From Micrococcus porci (lineage in GTDB: Bacteria; Actinomycetota; Actinomycetes; Actinomycetales; Micrococcaceae), in NCBI RefSeq assembly GCF_020097155.1, contig NZ_CP083691.1, positions 1,860,001 to 1,924,000 on the forward strand: a stretch of DNA of 64,000 nucleotides, read 5' to 3'. Positions within the stretch are counted from its first letter, which is position 1; every line of letters starts with the position of its first letter. The notes beneath the pieces are model-generated. The model did not search any database and was not told where the DNA came from. It worked only from the letters and a program-made list of their open reading frames with translations. The translations under genes and the position numbers were made by a program. Below are positions 9,772-18,872 of the stretch, piece after piece.

Positions 9772-9966
9772 TCACTTCGTGGTGATCCGCCGAGGTGCCG
9801 GATGCTCGGTCGTCCGATGGACGGGCTTGCCGCTCGTGGAGGGGGCCGCAACGGGCAGTGGCCCCGTGGATGCTAGGACAGCGGCGGCGAAGCGGGTGGT
9901 GCGCTGGGACAGGACGGCCTGCCGGTGGCGGGCGGCGCTGCGGGTGCAGGGCCGGGTGCGGGCCAT
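9772..9966 (-). CDS. Small hypothetical protein
   Basis: Possible 64-aa basic protein starting MARTRPCTRSAARHR, with a GGAG 7 bp before the ATG. It is rich in Arg, Thr and Pro and has a short hydrophobic stretch (FAAAVLASTG). No family is recognised. It may be a spurious frame in GC-rich DNA. It is the only candidate gene in the 500 bp between the hairpin at 9712 and the XRE-cupin regulator. Confidence 0.25.
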   Translation of the reverse strand: MARTRPCTRSAARHRQAVLSQRTTRFAAAVLASTGPLPVAAPSTSGKPVHRTTEHPAPRRITTK

Positions 9967-10100
9967 GACGGGACTCCGTTCTCGAACGGCGCACCATGTG
10001 GTGCCCCTCACACGCTAGGGGCGCCCTCCGAGCCCGCCCAGCACGGGACGGACACGCTTCGGCGCCGATCCGGTTTCGGACTCGGGATGCGGCGCGCCCA

Positions 10101-10145
10101 TTGCCCGGACGGCCCAGCGCGCATACGGTAAACATCGGTTTCACG
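10101..10145 (+). promoter_or_regulatory. Promoter and possible operator before the XRE-cupin gene
   Basis: TTGCCC (10101-10106) and TACGGT (10124-10129) are 17 bp apart, a plausible -35/-10 pair. An imperfect inverted repeat GTAAAC-ATCG-GTTTCAC (10128-10144) overlaps the -10 and could be the autoregulatory operator of the XRE protein. Both are inferences from sequence pattern. Confidence 0.4.
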
Positions 10146-10203
10146 ATGAGCAACACCTGGCCCTGACATCGTCACACCCCGACCCCGAGCACCCCCGAGG
10201 CCC

Positions 10204-10776
10204 ATGAAATCCCTGCCGCTGCACCCCACGCCGACCACCCCGCAGGTGGGCCGCCGCCTCCGCGCCCTGCGCGAGCAGGCGCGCATCTCCCTGGCCGACC
10301 TCGCCCAGGTGACGGGCCTGTCCAAGGGGTTCCTCTCGCGCGTCGAGCGGGACCTCACCAGCCCCTCGGTGGCCTCCCTCGTGGCCGTGTGCCAGGCGCT
10401 GGGCACCAGCCCGGGCCACGTGCTGGACGCCCCCGAGGTGACCGTGGTGCGCGGCGGCGAGGCGCCCGCGATCAGCCTCGGCGGCCAGGGGATCACCGAG
10501 AGCCTGCTCTCCCCGCCCGGGCTGCGGCCCCTGCAGGTGATCCGCGCGGAGATCGCCCCCGGCGGCACCGGTGAGGACGAGCTGTACACGGTGGACTGCG
10601 AGGTCGAGTCCGTGCACGTGGTCTCGGGCCGGCTGACGCTGCGCACCGTGGACGGCGCCCACGCCCTGGCCGCCGGGGACACCGCCACCTTCAGCGGCCA
10701 GGAGCCCCACTCCTGGCAGAACCCGGACCCGGACTCCCCCGCCCTGGTCCTCTGGATCCTCGCCGGACGCACCTGA
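10204..10776 (+). CDS. XRE-family transcriptional regulator with cupin domain
   Basis: DNA-binding regulator of 190 aa. An N-terminal helix-turn-helix (about residues 15-70, with SLADLAQVTGLSKGFLSRVERD) is followed by a C-terminal cupin barrel (about 100-185, with PGGTGEDELYT and the AGDTATFSGQEPHSW ligand-pocket strand). Regulators of this layout usually sense small amino-acid or amine metabolites through the cupin and control neighbouring catabolic genes. Here it precedes and is co-oriented with the ureohydrolase/decarboxylase/aminotransferase operon, which it likely regulates. The inducer is unknown; arginine or a guanidino acid would fit the context. Confidence 0.88.
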   Translation: MKSLPLHPTPTTPQVGRRLRALREQARISLADLAQVTGLSKGFLSRVERDLTSPSVASLVAVCQALGTSPGHVLDAPEVTVVRGGEAPAISLGGQGITESLLSPPGLRPLQVIRAEIAPGGTGEDELYTVDCEVESVHVVSGRLTLRTVDGAHALAAGDTATFSGQEPHSWQNPDPDSPALVLWILAGRT

Positions 10777-10839
10777 GCACCTCCGTCCCGCGCCACCCCG
10801 TCCCATCCCCACCCCGCCCGACAACCCCAGGAGAGCACC

Positions 10840-11856
10840 ATGCTCGAGATCCCCCGCGTCGAGGACAACGGCCGCCTCGGCCCCGTGAACTCCGCCCTCG
10901 TGCCCCGCTACGGCGGCGCCCCCACCTACGCGCTGCTGCCGCGCCTGGACGAGGCGGCCGCGGCCGGCGTCGCCCCGGAGATCAAGGTGGTCGGCGTGCC
11001 GTTCGACGCCGGCGTCTCCTACCGCCCCGGTGCACGTTTTGGGTCCGGCCACGTGCGGCAGTCCTCGCGGCTGCTGCGCCCGTACAACCCGGCCACGGAG
11101 ACCTCCCCCTTCGCGCAGGCCCAGGTGGTGGACACCGGGGACATGGCGGTGAACCCGTTCCACATCGGCGAGGCCCTCGAGTCGATCCAGCAGGACGCCA
11201 TGGACCTCACCGAGGACGGCGCCTCGCTCATGACCATCGGCGGCGACCACACGATCGCCCTGCCGCTGCTGCGCGCCGCCTCCGCCCGTGCGGGTGAGCC
11301 CGTGGCCCTGCTGCACTTCGACGCCCACCTGGACACGTGGGACACCTACTTCGGCGCCGCGTACACCCACGGCACCCCGTTCCGCCGCGCCGTGGAGGAG
11401 GGGATCCTGGACACCGAGGCCATCTCGCATGTGGGCACCCGCGGCCCGCTCTACGGCAAGAAGGACCTCGACGACGACCACCGCATGGGCTTCGGCATCG
11501 TCACCTCCTCGGACGTGTTCCGCAAGGGCGTCGACGAGATCGTGGACCAGCTGCGCCAGCGCATCGGGGGCCGGCCGCTCTACATCTCCGTGGACATCGA
11601 CGTCCTCGACCCCGCGCACGCGCCGGGCACCGGCACCCCCGAGGCCGGCGGCCTCACGAGCCGCGAGCTGCTCGAGATCCTCCGTGGCCTGCGCGGCCTG
11701 GACATCGTCGGTGCCGACCTCGTGGAGGTGGCCCCGGCCTACGACCACGCCGAGCTGACCGGCGTCGCCGCCTCCCACGTGGCCTACGACCTGATCTCCC
11801 TGATGGCCGACCGCCGCGCCACCCGCGCGGCCGCAGAGGGCGGGGTGGACGCATGA
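10840..11856 (+). CDS. Ureohydrolase (agmatinase / guanidinobutyrase family)
   Basis: Mn-dependent ureohydrolase of 338 aa that releases urea from a guanidino compound. The binuclear metal-site motifs are all present: [14 protein letters not shown] and [14 protein letters not shown]. An AGGAGAG ribosome site precedes the ATG. The stop overlaps the start of the TPP-enzyme gene (ATGA), so the genes are translationally coupled. The family motifs do not separate agmatinase (SpeB) from guanidinobutyrase (GbuA). The downstream 2-oxoacid decarboxylase, aminotransferase and gabT favour 4-guanidinobutyrate as substrate, giving GABA plus urea. That choice is inference. Confidence 0.92.
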   Translation: MLEIPRVEDNGRLGPVNSALVPRYGGAPTYALLPRLDEAAAAGVAPEIKVVGVPFDAGVSYRPGARFGSGHVRQSSRLLRPYNPATETSPFAQAQVVDTGDMAVNPFHIGEALESIQQDAMDLTEDGASLMTIGGDHTIALPLLRAASARAGEPVALLHFDAHLDTWDTYFGAAYTHGTPFRRAVEEGILDTEAISHVGTRGPLYGKKDLDDDHRMGFGIVTSSDVFRKGVDEIVDQLRQRIGGRPLYISVDIDVLDPAHAPGTGTPEAGGLTSRELLEILRGLRGLDIVGADLVEVAPAYDHAELTGVAASHVAYDLISLMADRRATRAAAEGGVDA

Positions 11857-13664
11857 GCGCCCGCCACGACGCGGCCGTCCCCCAGGAGGCCGCGGACATG
11901 GCGGCCGCCGCCGGAGGCGCTGGCGGCGGCACGGCCCGCCGCAACGGCGGCGACCTGGCCGTCGAGACGCTCCACGCCCTGGGCGCACGGACCGTGTTCG
12001 GCATCCCCGGCCAGCACGCGCTCGGCCTGTTCGACGCCCTGTCCCGCTCGAGCCTGCGGTTCGTGTCCAGCCGCGTGGAGAACAACGCCGCCTTCGCCGC
12101 GGACGGGTACGCCCGTGCCACCGGCGAGGTCGGCGTCCTCTTCCTCTCCACCGGCCCGGGCGCGCTGACGTCCCTCGCCGGCCTGCAGGAGGCGTACGCC
12201 ACGGGCGTGCCGATGCTCGTGATCGCCTCGCAGATCCCGCTCTCCGGGCTCGGTGCCCGGCGCAAGGGCATGCTGCACCAGCTGGACGACCAGAAAGCCT
12301 CCGCGAAGAACGTGACCAAGGCCCAGTTCACGGTCCACCACGCCTCGGGCATCCCCTCGGCCATCCAGGACGCGTGGGCCGAGGCCGTCACCGTGCCGCA
12401 GGGGCCGGTGTGGGTGGAGATCCCGCAGGACGTGCTGCTCGGCGAGGTCATGGTGCCCCCGGTGCAGGACGCGCTCGCGGTGCCCTACGACCATCCGCCG
12501 CGCGCCGAGCTCGTGGCCGAGTCTGTGCGCTGGCTGCGCGGGGCGGAGCGGGTGGCGATCGTGGCCGGCGGCGGCGTGCGCCGCTCCGGCCGGGCCGCGA
12601 TGGCGAGCCTGCGGGAGGTCGCGGAGCTGCTCCAGGCGCCCGTGGTCTGCTCGCCGGGCGGCAACACCGCCTTCCCGTGGGGGCACCCGCTGTCCCTGGG
12701 CGGCTGGGTGGAGGACCGGCACGTCACGGAGCTGCTGGAGGACGCCGAGGTGCTGCTCGTCGTGGGCTCCTCCCTGGGCGAGGTCACCTCGAACTACTTC
12801 ACGCTCGAGCCCCGCGGCCGGCTCATCCAGGTCGACGCCGAGCCGCGCGTGCTGGAGACCAACCATCCCACGCTGGGTGTGCGGGCCGATGCCGGGCAGG
12901 CCCTGGCCGCCCTCGCGGACGCGCTTCGCGCGGACGAGACCGCCCGCCCGGCCGAGCGCCCCTGGCACGGCCGCACCCCCGCGGACGTGGTGGCCGAAGT
13001 CAACGCGAAGGTCACGGCGCGCCTGGACGCCCAGGACCTGGGCCGCGAGCGCCGGCTCCTGGCGGACATCCGGGCGGCGGTCCCGTCGACCATGCAGACG
13101 TTCTGGGACATGACCATCGCCGCGTACTGGGGCTGGAACTGCTGGGACGCGCAGGACGGCGAGTTCCACTCGGCGCAGGGCGCCGGCGGGCTGGGCTACG
13201 GCTTCCCCGCGGCGTTCGGGGCGTCGGTGGGCCTGGCCTCGGCCGGGCGCGACGCGCGGGTGCTGGCCGTGGCCGGGGACGGCTCGGCGATGTACTCGAT
13301 CGCCGAGCTCGCCGCGGCCCGCCAGCACGACGCGGACGTCACGTGGCTGATCATCGACGACGGCGGGTACGGCATCCTGCGCGAGTACATGGAGGGCGCG
13401 TTCGGCAAGGCCACGGCCACCGAGCTGGCCCGCCCGGACTTCGCGGCCCTGGCGACCTCCTTCGGGGTGCCCGCCGAGACGGTGGGAGTGGAGGACGTGC
13501 GCGGCGCGCTCGAGCGCGCGTTCCAGGAGGACGGGCCGAACGTCGTCGTGGTGCAGACCCGCCTGGCGATGTGGGCGCCCAGCCACCTCGAGGCCCCCGT
13601 CCCCGCGGACGAGGCCGGCCCCGGCCTCGCCGAGACCACCCGACCGGAAGGACGCGCCGCATGA
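11853..13664 (+). CDS. TPP-dependent enzyme, probable 5-guanidino-2-oxopentanoate decarboxylase
   Basis: Thiamine-diphosphate enzyme of 603 aa in the acetolactate synthase/benzoylformate decarboxylase superfamily. It has the N-terminal Pyr domain with the catalytic Glu in [20 protein letters not shown], a central domain, and the C-terminal PP domain with the Mg/TPP motif [15 protein letters not shown]...DDGGYG. The start ATG at 11853 overlaps the ureohydrolase stop, and its stop overlaps the aminotransferase start. In the arginine transaminase pathway AruI decarboxylates 2-ketoarginine to 4-guanidinobutyraldehyde, and this gene occupies that logical place. An acetolactate synthase-like role cannot be excluded, although no small regulatory subunit gene is adjacent. 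Confidence 0.82.
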   Translation: MSARHDAAVPQEAADMAAAAGGAGGGTARRNGGDLAVETLHALGARTVFGIPGQHALGLFDALSRSSLRFVSSRVENNAAFAADGYARATGEVGVLFLSTGPGALTSLAGLQEAYATGVPMLVIASQIPLSGLGARRKGMLHQLDDQKASAKNVTKAQFTVHHASGIPSAIQDAWAEAVTVPQGPVWVEIPQDVLLGEVMVPPVQDALAVPYDHPPRAELVAESVRWLRGAERVAIVAGGGVRRSGRAAMASLREVAELLQAPVVCSPGGNTAFPWGHPLSLGGWVEDRHVTELLEDAEVLLVVGSSLGEVTSNYFTLEPRGRLIQVDAEPRVLETNHPTLGVRADAGQALAALADALRADETARPAERPWHGRTPADVVAEVNAKVTARLDAQDLGRERRLLADIRAAVPSTMQTFWDMTIAAYWGWNCWDAQDGEFHSAQGAGGLGYGFPAAFGASVGLASAGRDARVLAVAGDGSAMYSIAELAAARQHDADVTWLIIDDGGYGILREYMEGAFGKATATELARPDFAALATSFGVPAETVGVEDVRGALERAFQEDGPNVVVVQTRLAMWAPSHLEAPVPADEAGPGLAETTRPEGRAA

Positions 13665-14890
13665 GCACCCTCGACCCCGCGGGCGCACGCGCCCACCTGG
13701 CCCGCCGGGCCACCACCGTCCAGCAGTCGGCCGTGCGCGACGTCTTCGACATCGCCATGGACCCGGACCTGGTGTCCCTGGCCGGCGGCAACCCGTGGCT
13801 CGCCGGCCTGCCCCTGGAGGAGCTCGGAGCCACGGCCGCCCGCCTGGTGGCGGAGCAGGGCACCGCGTCCCTGCAGTACGGGCCGGGCCAGGGCCTGGAG
13901 TGCATGCGCGTGGCGGCGTGCGCGGTCATGGCCGCGGACGGGATCCCGGACGCCGACCCGGAGCTCGTGGTGATCACCCCCGGCTCCCAGGCCGCGATCG
14001 ACACCGCCTGCCGCGCGTTCGCGGACCCGGGCGACGTCGTCGTGGTGGAGGACCCCACGTTCGTGGGCGCGCTGACCTCCTTCCAGACGTGGGAGCTCGA
14101 GGCCGTGGCCACGCCCACGGACGAGCACGGCCTGGTCCCCGCGGACCTGGACGCCACGCTGGCGCGACTCGAGGCCGAGGGCCGCCGTGTGGCGTTCCTC
14201 TACACGATCCCGTCCTTCGCCAACCCCTCCGGACTGCTGCTGCCCGCCGACCGGCGCGACGACGTCGCCGCGGTGTGTGAGCGGCACGGCGTGCTGATCG
14301 TCGAGGACAACCCCTACGGGCAGATCGCGTTCGACGGCGCCCCCGTCGCCCCGATCGCCGCCGCCCACCGCGAGCGCACCGTGTACTTGGGCACGATGTC
14401 CAAGATCTTCTCCCCAGGCGTGCGCGTGGGCTGGGCCCTGGTGCCCGAGGCGCTGCACCGCGAGTTCTACCTCTGCGCGGAGTCGGCGTTCATCCACGCC
14501 TCCACGACGTCGCAGATGCTCTCCACCGCCTTCGTCACGGAGTACGACTGGCAGGACCACGTCCGAGGGGTGACGGGCCTGTACCGGAGCCGCGCGCAGG
14601 CCCTGCAGGCGGCGATCGCCGAGCACTGGGACCCCGGCTTCACCTTCACGCCGCCGGCGGGCGGGTTCTTCCTCTGGGGCTCCCTGCCCGCGGGCGTGGA
14701 CGCCGTGGAGCTGATGCATCGGGGCATCGCCGCCGGGGCCGTGTTCGTGCCCGGTGCAGCCTTCACGCCCGTCCCCGGGACGCACTCCACACTGCGCCTG
14801 GCCTACTCCTTCGTGGATGAGGAGACACTGGCCGAGGGTGTGCGCCGCCTGGCGCCCGTGGTCAACACCGCCGTGGAGGGGGCGCGGTGA
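13661..14890 (+). CDS. PLP-dependent aminotransferase (class I/II), possibly arginine:pyruvate type
   Basis: Fold-type I aminotransferase of 409 aa. It shows the LAGGNPW start, the ASLQYGPGQG segment, NPSGLLLP, the EDNPYGQI loop, the Schiff-base Lys in GTMSKIFSPGVRVGW and the substrate carboxylate Arg in STLRLAYSF. It has no N-terminal GntR domain, so it is not a MocR regulator. The ATG overlaps the stop of the TPP-enzyme gene by 4 bp. In the arginine transaminase scheme it would be the AruH-like step making 2-ketoarginine. Other substrates typical of this subgroup (2-aminoadipate, aromatic amino acids) remain possible. Confidence 0.85.
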   Translation: MSTLDPAGARAHLARRATTVQQSAVRDVFDIAMDPDLVSLAGGNPWLAGLPLEELGATAARLVAEQGTASLQYGPGQGLECMRVAACAVMAADGIPDADPELVVITPGSQAAIDTACRAFADPGDVVVVEDPTFVGALTSFQTWELEAVATPTDEHGLVPADLDATLARLEAEGRRVAFLYTIPSFANPSGLLLPADRRDDVAAVCERHGVLIVEDNPYGQIAFDGAPVAPIAAAHRERTVYLGTMSKIFSPGVRVGWALVPEALHREFYLCAESAFIHASTTSQMLSTAFVTEYDWQDHVRGVTGLYRSRAQALQAAIAEHWDPGFTFTPPAGGFFLWGSLPAGVDAVELMHRGIAAGAVFVPGAAFTPVPGTHSTLRLAYSFVDEETLAEGVRRLAPVVNTAVEGAR

Positions 14891-14962
14891 GCTGACGTGG
14901 CGCGGTGCGGACGCCTCCCGGGGGCCCGGAACACCCGGGGCCGTGTGCGCGTTCCCCGTGGC

Positions 14963-15280
14963 ATGGATGCATCCGACTCCCCGACCACGTTCACCCGGAA
15001 CGACGCCGCCTCCCGCTATGAGCTCCACGACGCCTCCGGCGAGCTGCTGGCCGCGCTCGACTACCGCGACAACGGCACCGCGGTGTCCCTGACCCGCGCG
15101 TTCACGGTGCCGGTGCACCGCCGGCAGGGGCACGCGGCCACGCTCACCGCCGGCGCCGTGGCGGACATCGAGGCCCGCGGCGGGGCGGCCGGCGGCACCA
15201 CGGTGGTCCCGATGTGCTGGTACGTGGCCCGCTGGTTCGAGGAGCACCCCGAGAAGGCGGGGCTCCTGGACGCGCGGTGA
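14963..15280 (+). CDS. Small GNAT-type N-acetyltransferase (YidJ-like)
   Basis: Protein of about 105 aa with the compact GNAT fold of the COG2388 group. It has an ELHDASGELLAALDYRD strand pair, a VPVHRRQGHAATLTAGAVADI acetyl-CoA-binding loop and helix, and PMCWYVARWFEEHPE at the end. The start is taken at MDASDSPT (14963); an upstream GTG or ATG in frame is possible. Substrate unknown. A paralogue lacking the first strand is at 9410-9676. It is followed by a strong hairpin (15294-15329) separating it from a convergent surface-protein pseudogene. Confidence 0.75.
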   Translation: MDASDSPTTFTRNDAASRYELHDASGELLAALDYRDNGTAVSLTRAFTVPVHRRQGHAATLTAGAVADIEARGGAAGGTTVVPMCWYVARWFEEHPEKAGLLDAR

Positions 15281-15293
15281 GCGGAGCGCACGA

Positions 15294-15329
15294 CGACGGC
15301 CCCGCACCTCGACGGGTGTGGGGCCGTCG
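15294..15329. terminator. Bidirectional hairpin terminator
   Basis: A 15-bp stem including one G-U pair (CGACGGCCCCGCACC at 15294-15308 against 15315-15329) with a 6-nt loop lies between two convergent genes. No U-tract. Confidence 0.65.
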
Positions 15330-15368
15330 CGCGTCGGCGGGCTCAGCCGGCGTCGGGGACGTCGCGGG

Positions 15369-16170
15369 TCAGCGGGCCTCGCCGAGGCCGAACCGGCGCC
15401 GGGCGGCGACCAGTGCGCCGGCCCCGAGAGCCCCGAGGCCGACGGCCCACCAGGCCGCCTCGTCACCGGTCTGCACCTTCCCGGGCACGGCGTGCTCAGC
15501 GTCCGGCGCGGTCGGGGCGGGGTCCTCGCCCGCGCCCAGCTGGGCGAGGACGTGCGACTCGGCGTAGGGCAATGCGCCCTGCTCGCCGGGGACGACCACG
15601 AGTCGGCCGTGCTGGGGCTCCTCCGCGAGCACGGTGACGCCACCGCCGGGGGTGCCGGAGGAGGGGCCGCCCTGGAGGTACACCATCCGGGACCCGGGGG
15701 CGGACAGCAGCGTGCGCTCGTCCGCGTCGGGGCGGTAGGCGAAGTCGTAGTCCTGCGGACCGGAGGCCCCACCGGCTCGCCGGGGACGTCGTCGCCCAGG
15801 TGTGCGTCGGGGCCGTACACCGCCGAGCCGGTCTCGCGGCCGTCCACGTAGAGGGTGAGGACCACGTGGTCGACGCCCTCGTCGGCCAGCACGCGGCGGG
15901 CCCCCACGACGTCCACGACGCCGCGCTCCAGCTCTGAGTCGGAGGGGAACTCGACGTCCGTCTCCAGGCCCCGCTCCCCGGCGATCGGCGTGTCTGCGGC
16001 GGAGGTGACGGTGAAGGGGGCCACGGTCATGCGGATCTCGTCGGCGTCGACGTCGTGCTCGGTGTCCACGACGAGGACCGTCGGGTCCCCCGGCACGGTG
16101 GTGAACCTGGCGAGGTCCTGGCGAACGCCCCCGGCCTGGGCCCCGGCCGCGCCGGTGTCGGCGTCCCCGC
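15369..16170 (-). pseudogene. Frameshifted, N-terminally truncated KVQTG surface protein
   Basis: The C-terminal half (read from about 15770 down to 15369) ends in VPGKVQTGDEAAWW, an Ala/Gly/Leu helix and ARRRFGLGEAR, the same sorting tail as the proteins at 8206, 21063 and 22425. The preceding segment (DPTVLVVDTEHDVDADEIRM through DDVPGEP) is in another frame. The break falls at a run of four C/G at 15767-15770 that looks like a single-base indel. No signal peptide or start is found upstream, where other family members begin with an export signal. It is therefore most likely a decayed paralogue. A sequencing error could explain the frameshift but not the missing N-terminus. Confidence 0.75.
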
Positions 16171-16299
16171 CCGGTCGGCGGGGACGACCCCAGGTTGCGT
16201 CCGGCGAGGGGTCTGCACCAGACCTGTGGCCGAGTTGTGCCCGATCCGTTCTCCCTCGTGATCGGCGCGCGGTGATCGGCCCGAGCACCCGCGCCGCCG

Positions 16300-17277
16300 T
16301 CAGTCGACGCTGACGGCCCGGGACAAGGACCCGTCGGCATCGTCCTGCGCCTCCGCGACGTCGTAGCGGCGCCGGACGAACACCCGCAGCTGGGCGGCGA
16401 CGCCCGCGATCTCCTCGGCGGCGAAGTGGTCGCGCCGCCACACGGCGTGCAGGTGGACCTCCAGACGTCGGCCCCCGGCCCGGATGGGCAGGGGGCGCAG
16501 CCCGAAGGCGGGGTCCTCCGTGACGACGGCGACCGCGGTGCCGTTCGCCGCGAGCGCCTGGGCGACGCGGCCGGAGTTGGCCTCCACCACCTGGCGCGGG
16601 GCCGCCCCGGCGACTTCGAGCGCGGCGTCGAACACACGGCGGGCCTTGAAGGAGCGGGACGGCAGCACGAGGCGGGCGCCGGCCAGCTCCGCGGCGTCCA
16701 GCTCGTCCCGGTCCGCCCAGGGGTGGCCCGGGGCCACGCAGGCCCACACGGGCATGCTCTGCAGCGGCAGAGCGGCGACGTCGTCGGGCGGGGTGGAGGG
16801 CAGGACCACCAGGTCCAGGCGCGCGACCGAGTCCTGCAGGGAGTCGTCGAGCTGGGTCTCGGTCACGCGCACGGCGGGGTCGCCCTCCCCCAGCACCGTG
16901 AGGAACGGGATCACGACGTCGATGAGGGTGGTGCCGGGCGCCCCGAGGGAGAGCTCCGTCAGCCGCCCCGCCGCGAGGATCCGCGCCGCCTGCCGCGCGT
17001 GCGCGTGCGCCGCGAGCAGGCTGCGGGCCACGGGAAGCCATGCCTGCCCCGCTGGCGTGATCCGCAGCCGCGCGCCCTCGGGCGCGAACAGGGCCAGGCC
17101 GAGGTCGCGCTGGAGGCGCTGCAGATGGCGGGTGAGGGCGGACTGGCCGAGGCCGAGTTCGCGTGCGGCGGCCGTGACGGTGCCCTCGTCGACCACCGCC
17201 ACGAAGGTGCGCAGCAGCGCCGGGTCGAGGAGGTGGTCCAGGTCGAGGGCCCGTCCCCCCGCGGCGATGCTGTCCAT
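16300..17277 (-). CDS. LysR-family transcriptional regulator
   Basis: Regulator of 325 aa. The N-terminal winged helix-turn-helix (about residues 17-75, LLRTFVAVVDEGTVTAAARELGLGQSALTRHLQRLQRDLG) is followed by the periplasmic-binding-like effector domain (LSLGAPGTTLIDVVIPF onward). It is transcribed divergently from gabT. The 115-bp intergenic region holds a palindrome CATCA-N7-TGATG with a T-N11-A core, the usual LysR recognition pattern. It is therefore the probable regulator of gabT, perhaps responding to GABA or a related amino acid. Confidence 0.9.
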   Translation of the reverse strand: MDSIAAGGRALDLDHLLDPALLRTFVAVVDEGTVTAAARELGLGQSALTRHLQRLQRDLGLALFAPEGARLRITPAGQAWLPVARSLLAAHAHARQAARILAAGRLTELSLGAPGTTLIDVVIPFLTVLGEGDPAVRVTETQLDDSLQDSVARLDLVVLPSTPPDDVAALPLQSMPVWACVAPGHPWADRDELDAAELAGARLVLPSRSFKARRVFDAALEVAGAAPRQVVEANSGRVAQALAANGTAVAVVTEDPAFGLRPLPIRAGGRRLEVHLHAVWRRDHFAAEEIAGVAAQLRVFVRRRYDVAEAQDDADGSLSRAVSVD

Positions 17278-17306
17278 GCCTCGAGAGAATAGCCCGCATC
17301 CACATT

Positions 17307-17323
17307 CATCATTGGACGTGATG
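17307..17323. promoter_or_regulatory. Probable LysR-type operator between lysR gene and gabT
   Basis: A perfect inverted repeat CATCA-N7-TGATG contains T (17309)-N11-A (17321), the classic LysR box. It lies 30 bp from the regulator start and 70 bp from gabT. A TATTCT -10-like element for the regulator is close by on the minus strand (complement of 17287-17292). Confidence 0.55.
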
Positions 17324-17392
17324 CCCCCGCCGGCCGGACGATGGAGGCGCGCCCCACGGGGACGCCCCGATCCACCGTCCAAGGAGCCCCCG

Positions 17393-18718
17393 ATGACCTC
17401 CCCCGTCACCGCCCCTGAACAGTCCCGCCACATCGCCACGGAGCTGCCCGGCCCGAAGTCCCGCGAGCTGGCTGCCCGCCAGGCTGGCGCCGTGCCCGCC
17501 GGCGTCGCCACCACCATGCCGGTGTTCGCCTCCCGCGCCGGTGGCGGCATCATCGAGGACGTCGACGGCAACCGCCTGATCGACCTCGGCTCCGGCATCG
17601 CCGTGACCTCCGTGGGCGCCTCCCACCCCAAGGTCGTCGAGGCCGTGCAGGAGCAGGTCGCCGACTTCACCCACACCTGCTTCATGATCACCCCCTACGA
17701 GGGCTACGTCGCCGTCGCCGAGAAGCTGGGCGAGAAGGCCCCGATCTCCGGGGAGACCCGCACCGCCCTCTTCAACTCCGGCTCCGAGGCCGTGGAGAAC
17801 GCCGTCAAGGTGGCCCGCGCCTACACCCGCAAGCAGGCCGTCGTCGCCTTCGACCACGCCTACCACGGCCGCACCACGCTGACCATGTCGCTGACGGCCA
17901 AGTCGATGCCCTACAAGCACAGCTTCGGCCCGTTCGCCCCGGAGGTCTACCGCGTGGCCGGCTCCTACCCGCTGCGCGACGGCCTCAACGGCGCCGCCGC
18001 GGCGAAGAAGGCCATCTCCGCGATGGAGAAGCAGATCGGCGCCGACAACCTGGCCGCCGTCATCATGGAGCCCCTCCAGGGAGAGGGCGGCTTCATCGTC
18101 CCCGCCGAGGGCTTCCTGCAGGCGATCGTCGAGTGGTGCACGGCCAACGATGTGCTGTTCATCGCGGACGAGGTGCAGTCCGGCTTCGCCCGCACCGGCG
18201 CCTGGTCCGCCTCCGAGCTGGAGGGCATCGAGCCCGACCTGATGTGCACCGCCAAGGGCATCGCCGGCGGCATGCCGCTGTCCGCGGTCACCGGCCGCGC
18301 CGAGGTCATGGACGCCGTGCACCCGGGCGGCCTGGGCGGCACCTACGGCGGCAACCCCGTCGCGACCGCCGCCTCCCTGGCCGTGTTCGAGGCCATCGAG
18401 GAGGACGGCCTGCTGCAGGAGGCGCAGATGATCGAGCGCGTCATCCGGGAGCACTTCGAGCAGAACGCCGACGAGCGCATCGCCGAGGTGCGCGGCCGCG
18501 GCGGCATGATGGCGATCGAGTTCGTCGACCCCGCCAGCGGCGAGCCCGACGCCGCCCTCACGGGCAAGCTCGCGGCGGCCGTCCGCGCGGCCGGCGTCGT
18601 GCTGCTCACCTGTGGCACCTACGGCAACGTCGTCCGCTTCCTGCCCCCGCTGACCATCGGCGAGGAGCTGCTGCGCGAGGGCCTGGCCGAGGTCACCACG
18701 GCGCTGCAGTCCGCCTGA
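17393..18718 (+). CDS. gabT: 4-aminobutyrate aminotransferase GabT
   Basis: Class III PLP-dependent aminotransferase (441 aa) transferring the amino group of GABA to 2-oxoglutarate to give succinate semialdehyde. It has the [18 protein letters not shown] phosphate-binding region, FDHAYHGRT, the EPLQGEGGF and [12 protein letters not shown] signatures and the PLP Lys in [15 protein letters not shown]. The start is ATG at 17393 with AAGGAG 8 bp upstream. It is divergent from the LysR regulator. With the upstream ureohydrolase it would take guanidinobutyrate-derived GABA toward the TCA cycle. No succinate-semialdehyde dehydrogenase is present in this window. Confidence 0.93.
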   Translation: MTSPVTAPEQSRHIATELPGPKSRELAARQAGAVPAGVATTMPVFASRAGGGIIEDVDGNRLIDLGSGIAVTSVGASHPKVVEAVQEQVADFTHTCFMITPYEGYVAVAEKLGEKAPISGETRTALFNSGSEAVENAVKVARAYTRKQAVVAFDHAYHGRTTLTMSLTAKSMPYKHSFGPFAPEVYRVAGSYPLRDGLNGAAAAKKAISAMEKQIGADNLAAVIMEPLQGEGGFIVPAEGFLQAIVEWCTANDVLFIADEVQSGFARTGAWSASELEGIEPDLMCTAKGIAGGMPLSAVTGRAEVMDAVHPGGLGGTYGGNPVATAASLAVFEAIEEDGLLQEAQMIERVIREHFEQNADERIAEVRGRGGMMAIEFVDPASGEPDAALTGKLAAAVRAAGVVLLTCGTYGNVVRFLPPLTIGEELLREGLAEVTTALQSA

Positions 18719-18730
18719 CCCACGTCCCTG

Positions 18731-18769
18731 GCCACGAGGGCCTCCGCCGTCCGGCGGGGCCCTCGCGGC
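18731..18769 (+). terminator. Hairpin terminator after gabT
   Basis: A near-perfect GC-rich inverted repeat (CGAGGGCC...CCGCC paired with GGCGG...GGCCCTCG, GTCC loop) begins about 13 bp after the gabT stop. No U-tract. Confidence 0.55.
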
Positions 18770-18872
18770 GTTCCCGGACCACCGGCGGGCATGACCGCGG
18801 CCCTCGTCGAGCGGCCGGGGCGGCGATGCCGCCGGCCGCCGCGTGGACCTCGTGCGATGACCCGCGCCGGGG

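Noticed and set aside
13196..17305. Open frame of 1369 codons on the minus strand
   Set aside because: It is antisense to the TPP-enzyme, aminotransferase and GNAT genes and reads as Arg/Pro/Gly-rich shadow sequence; only its part around 15.8-16.2 kb is meaningful, as the N-terminal half of the KVQTG pseudogene.
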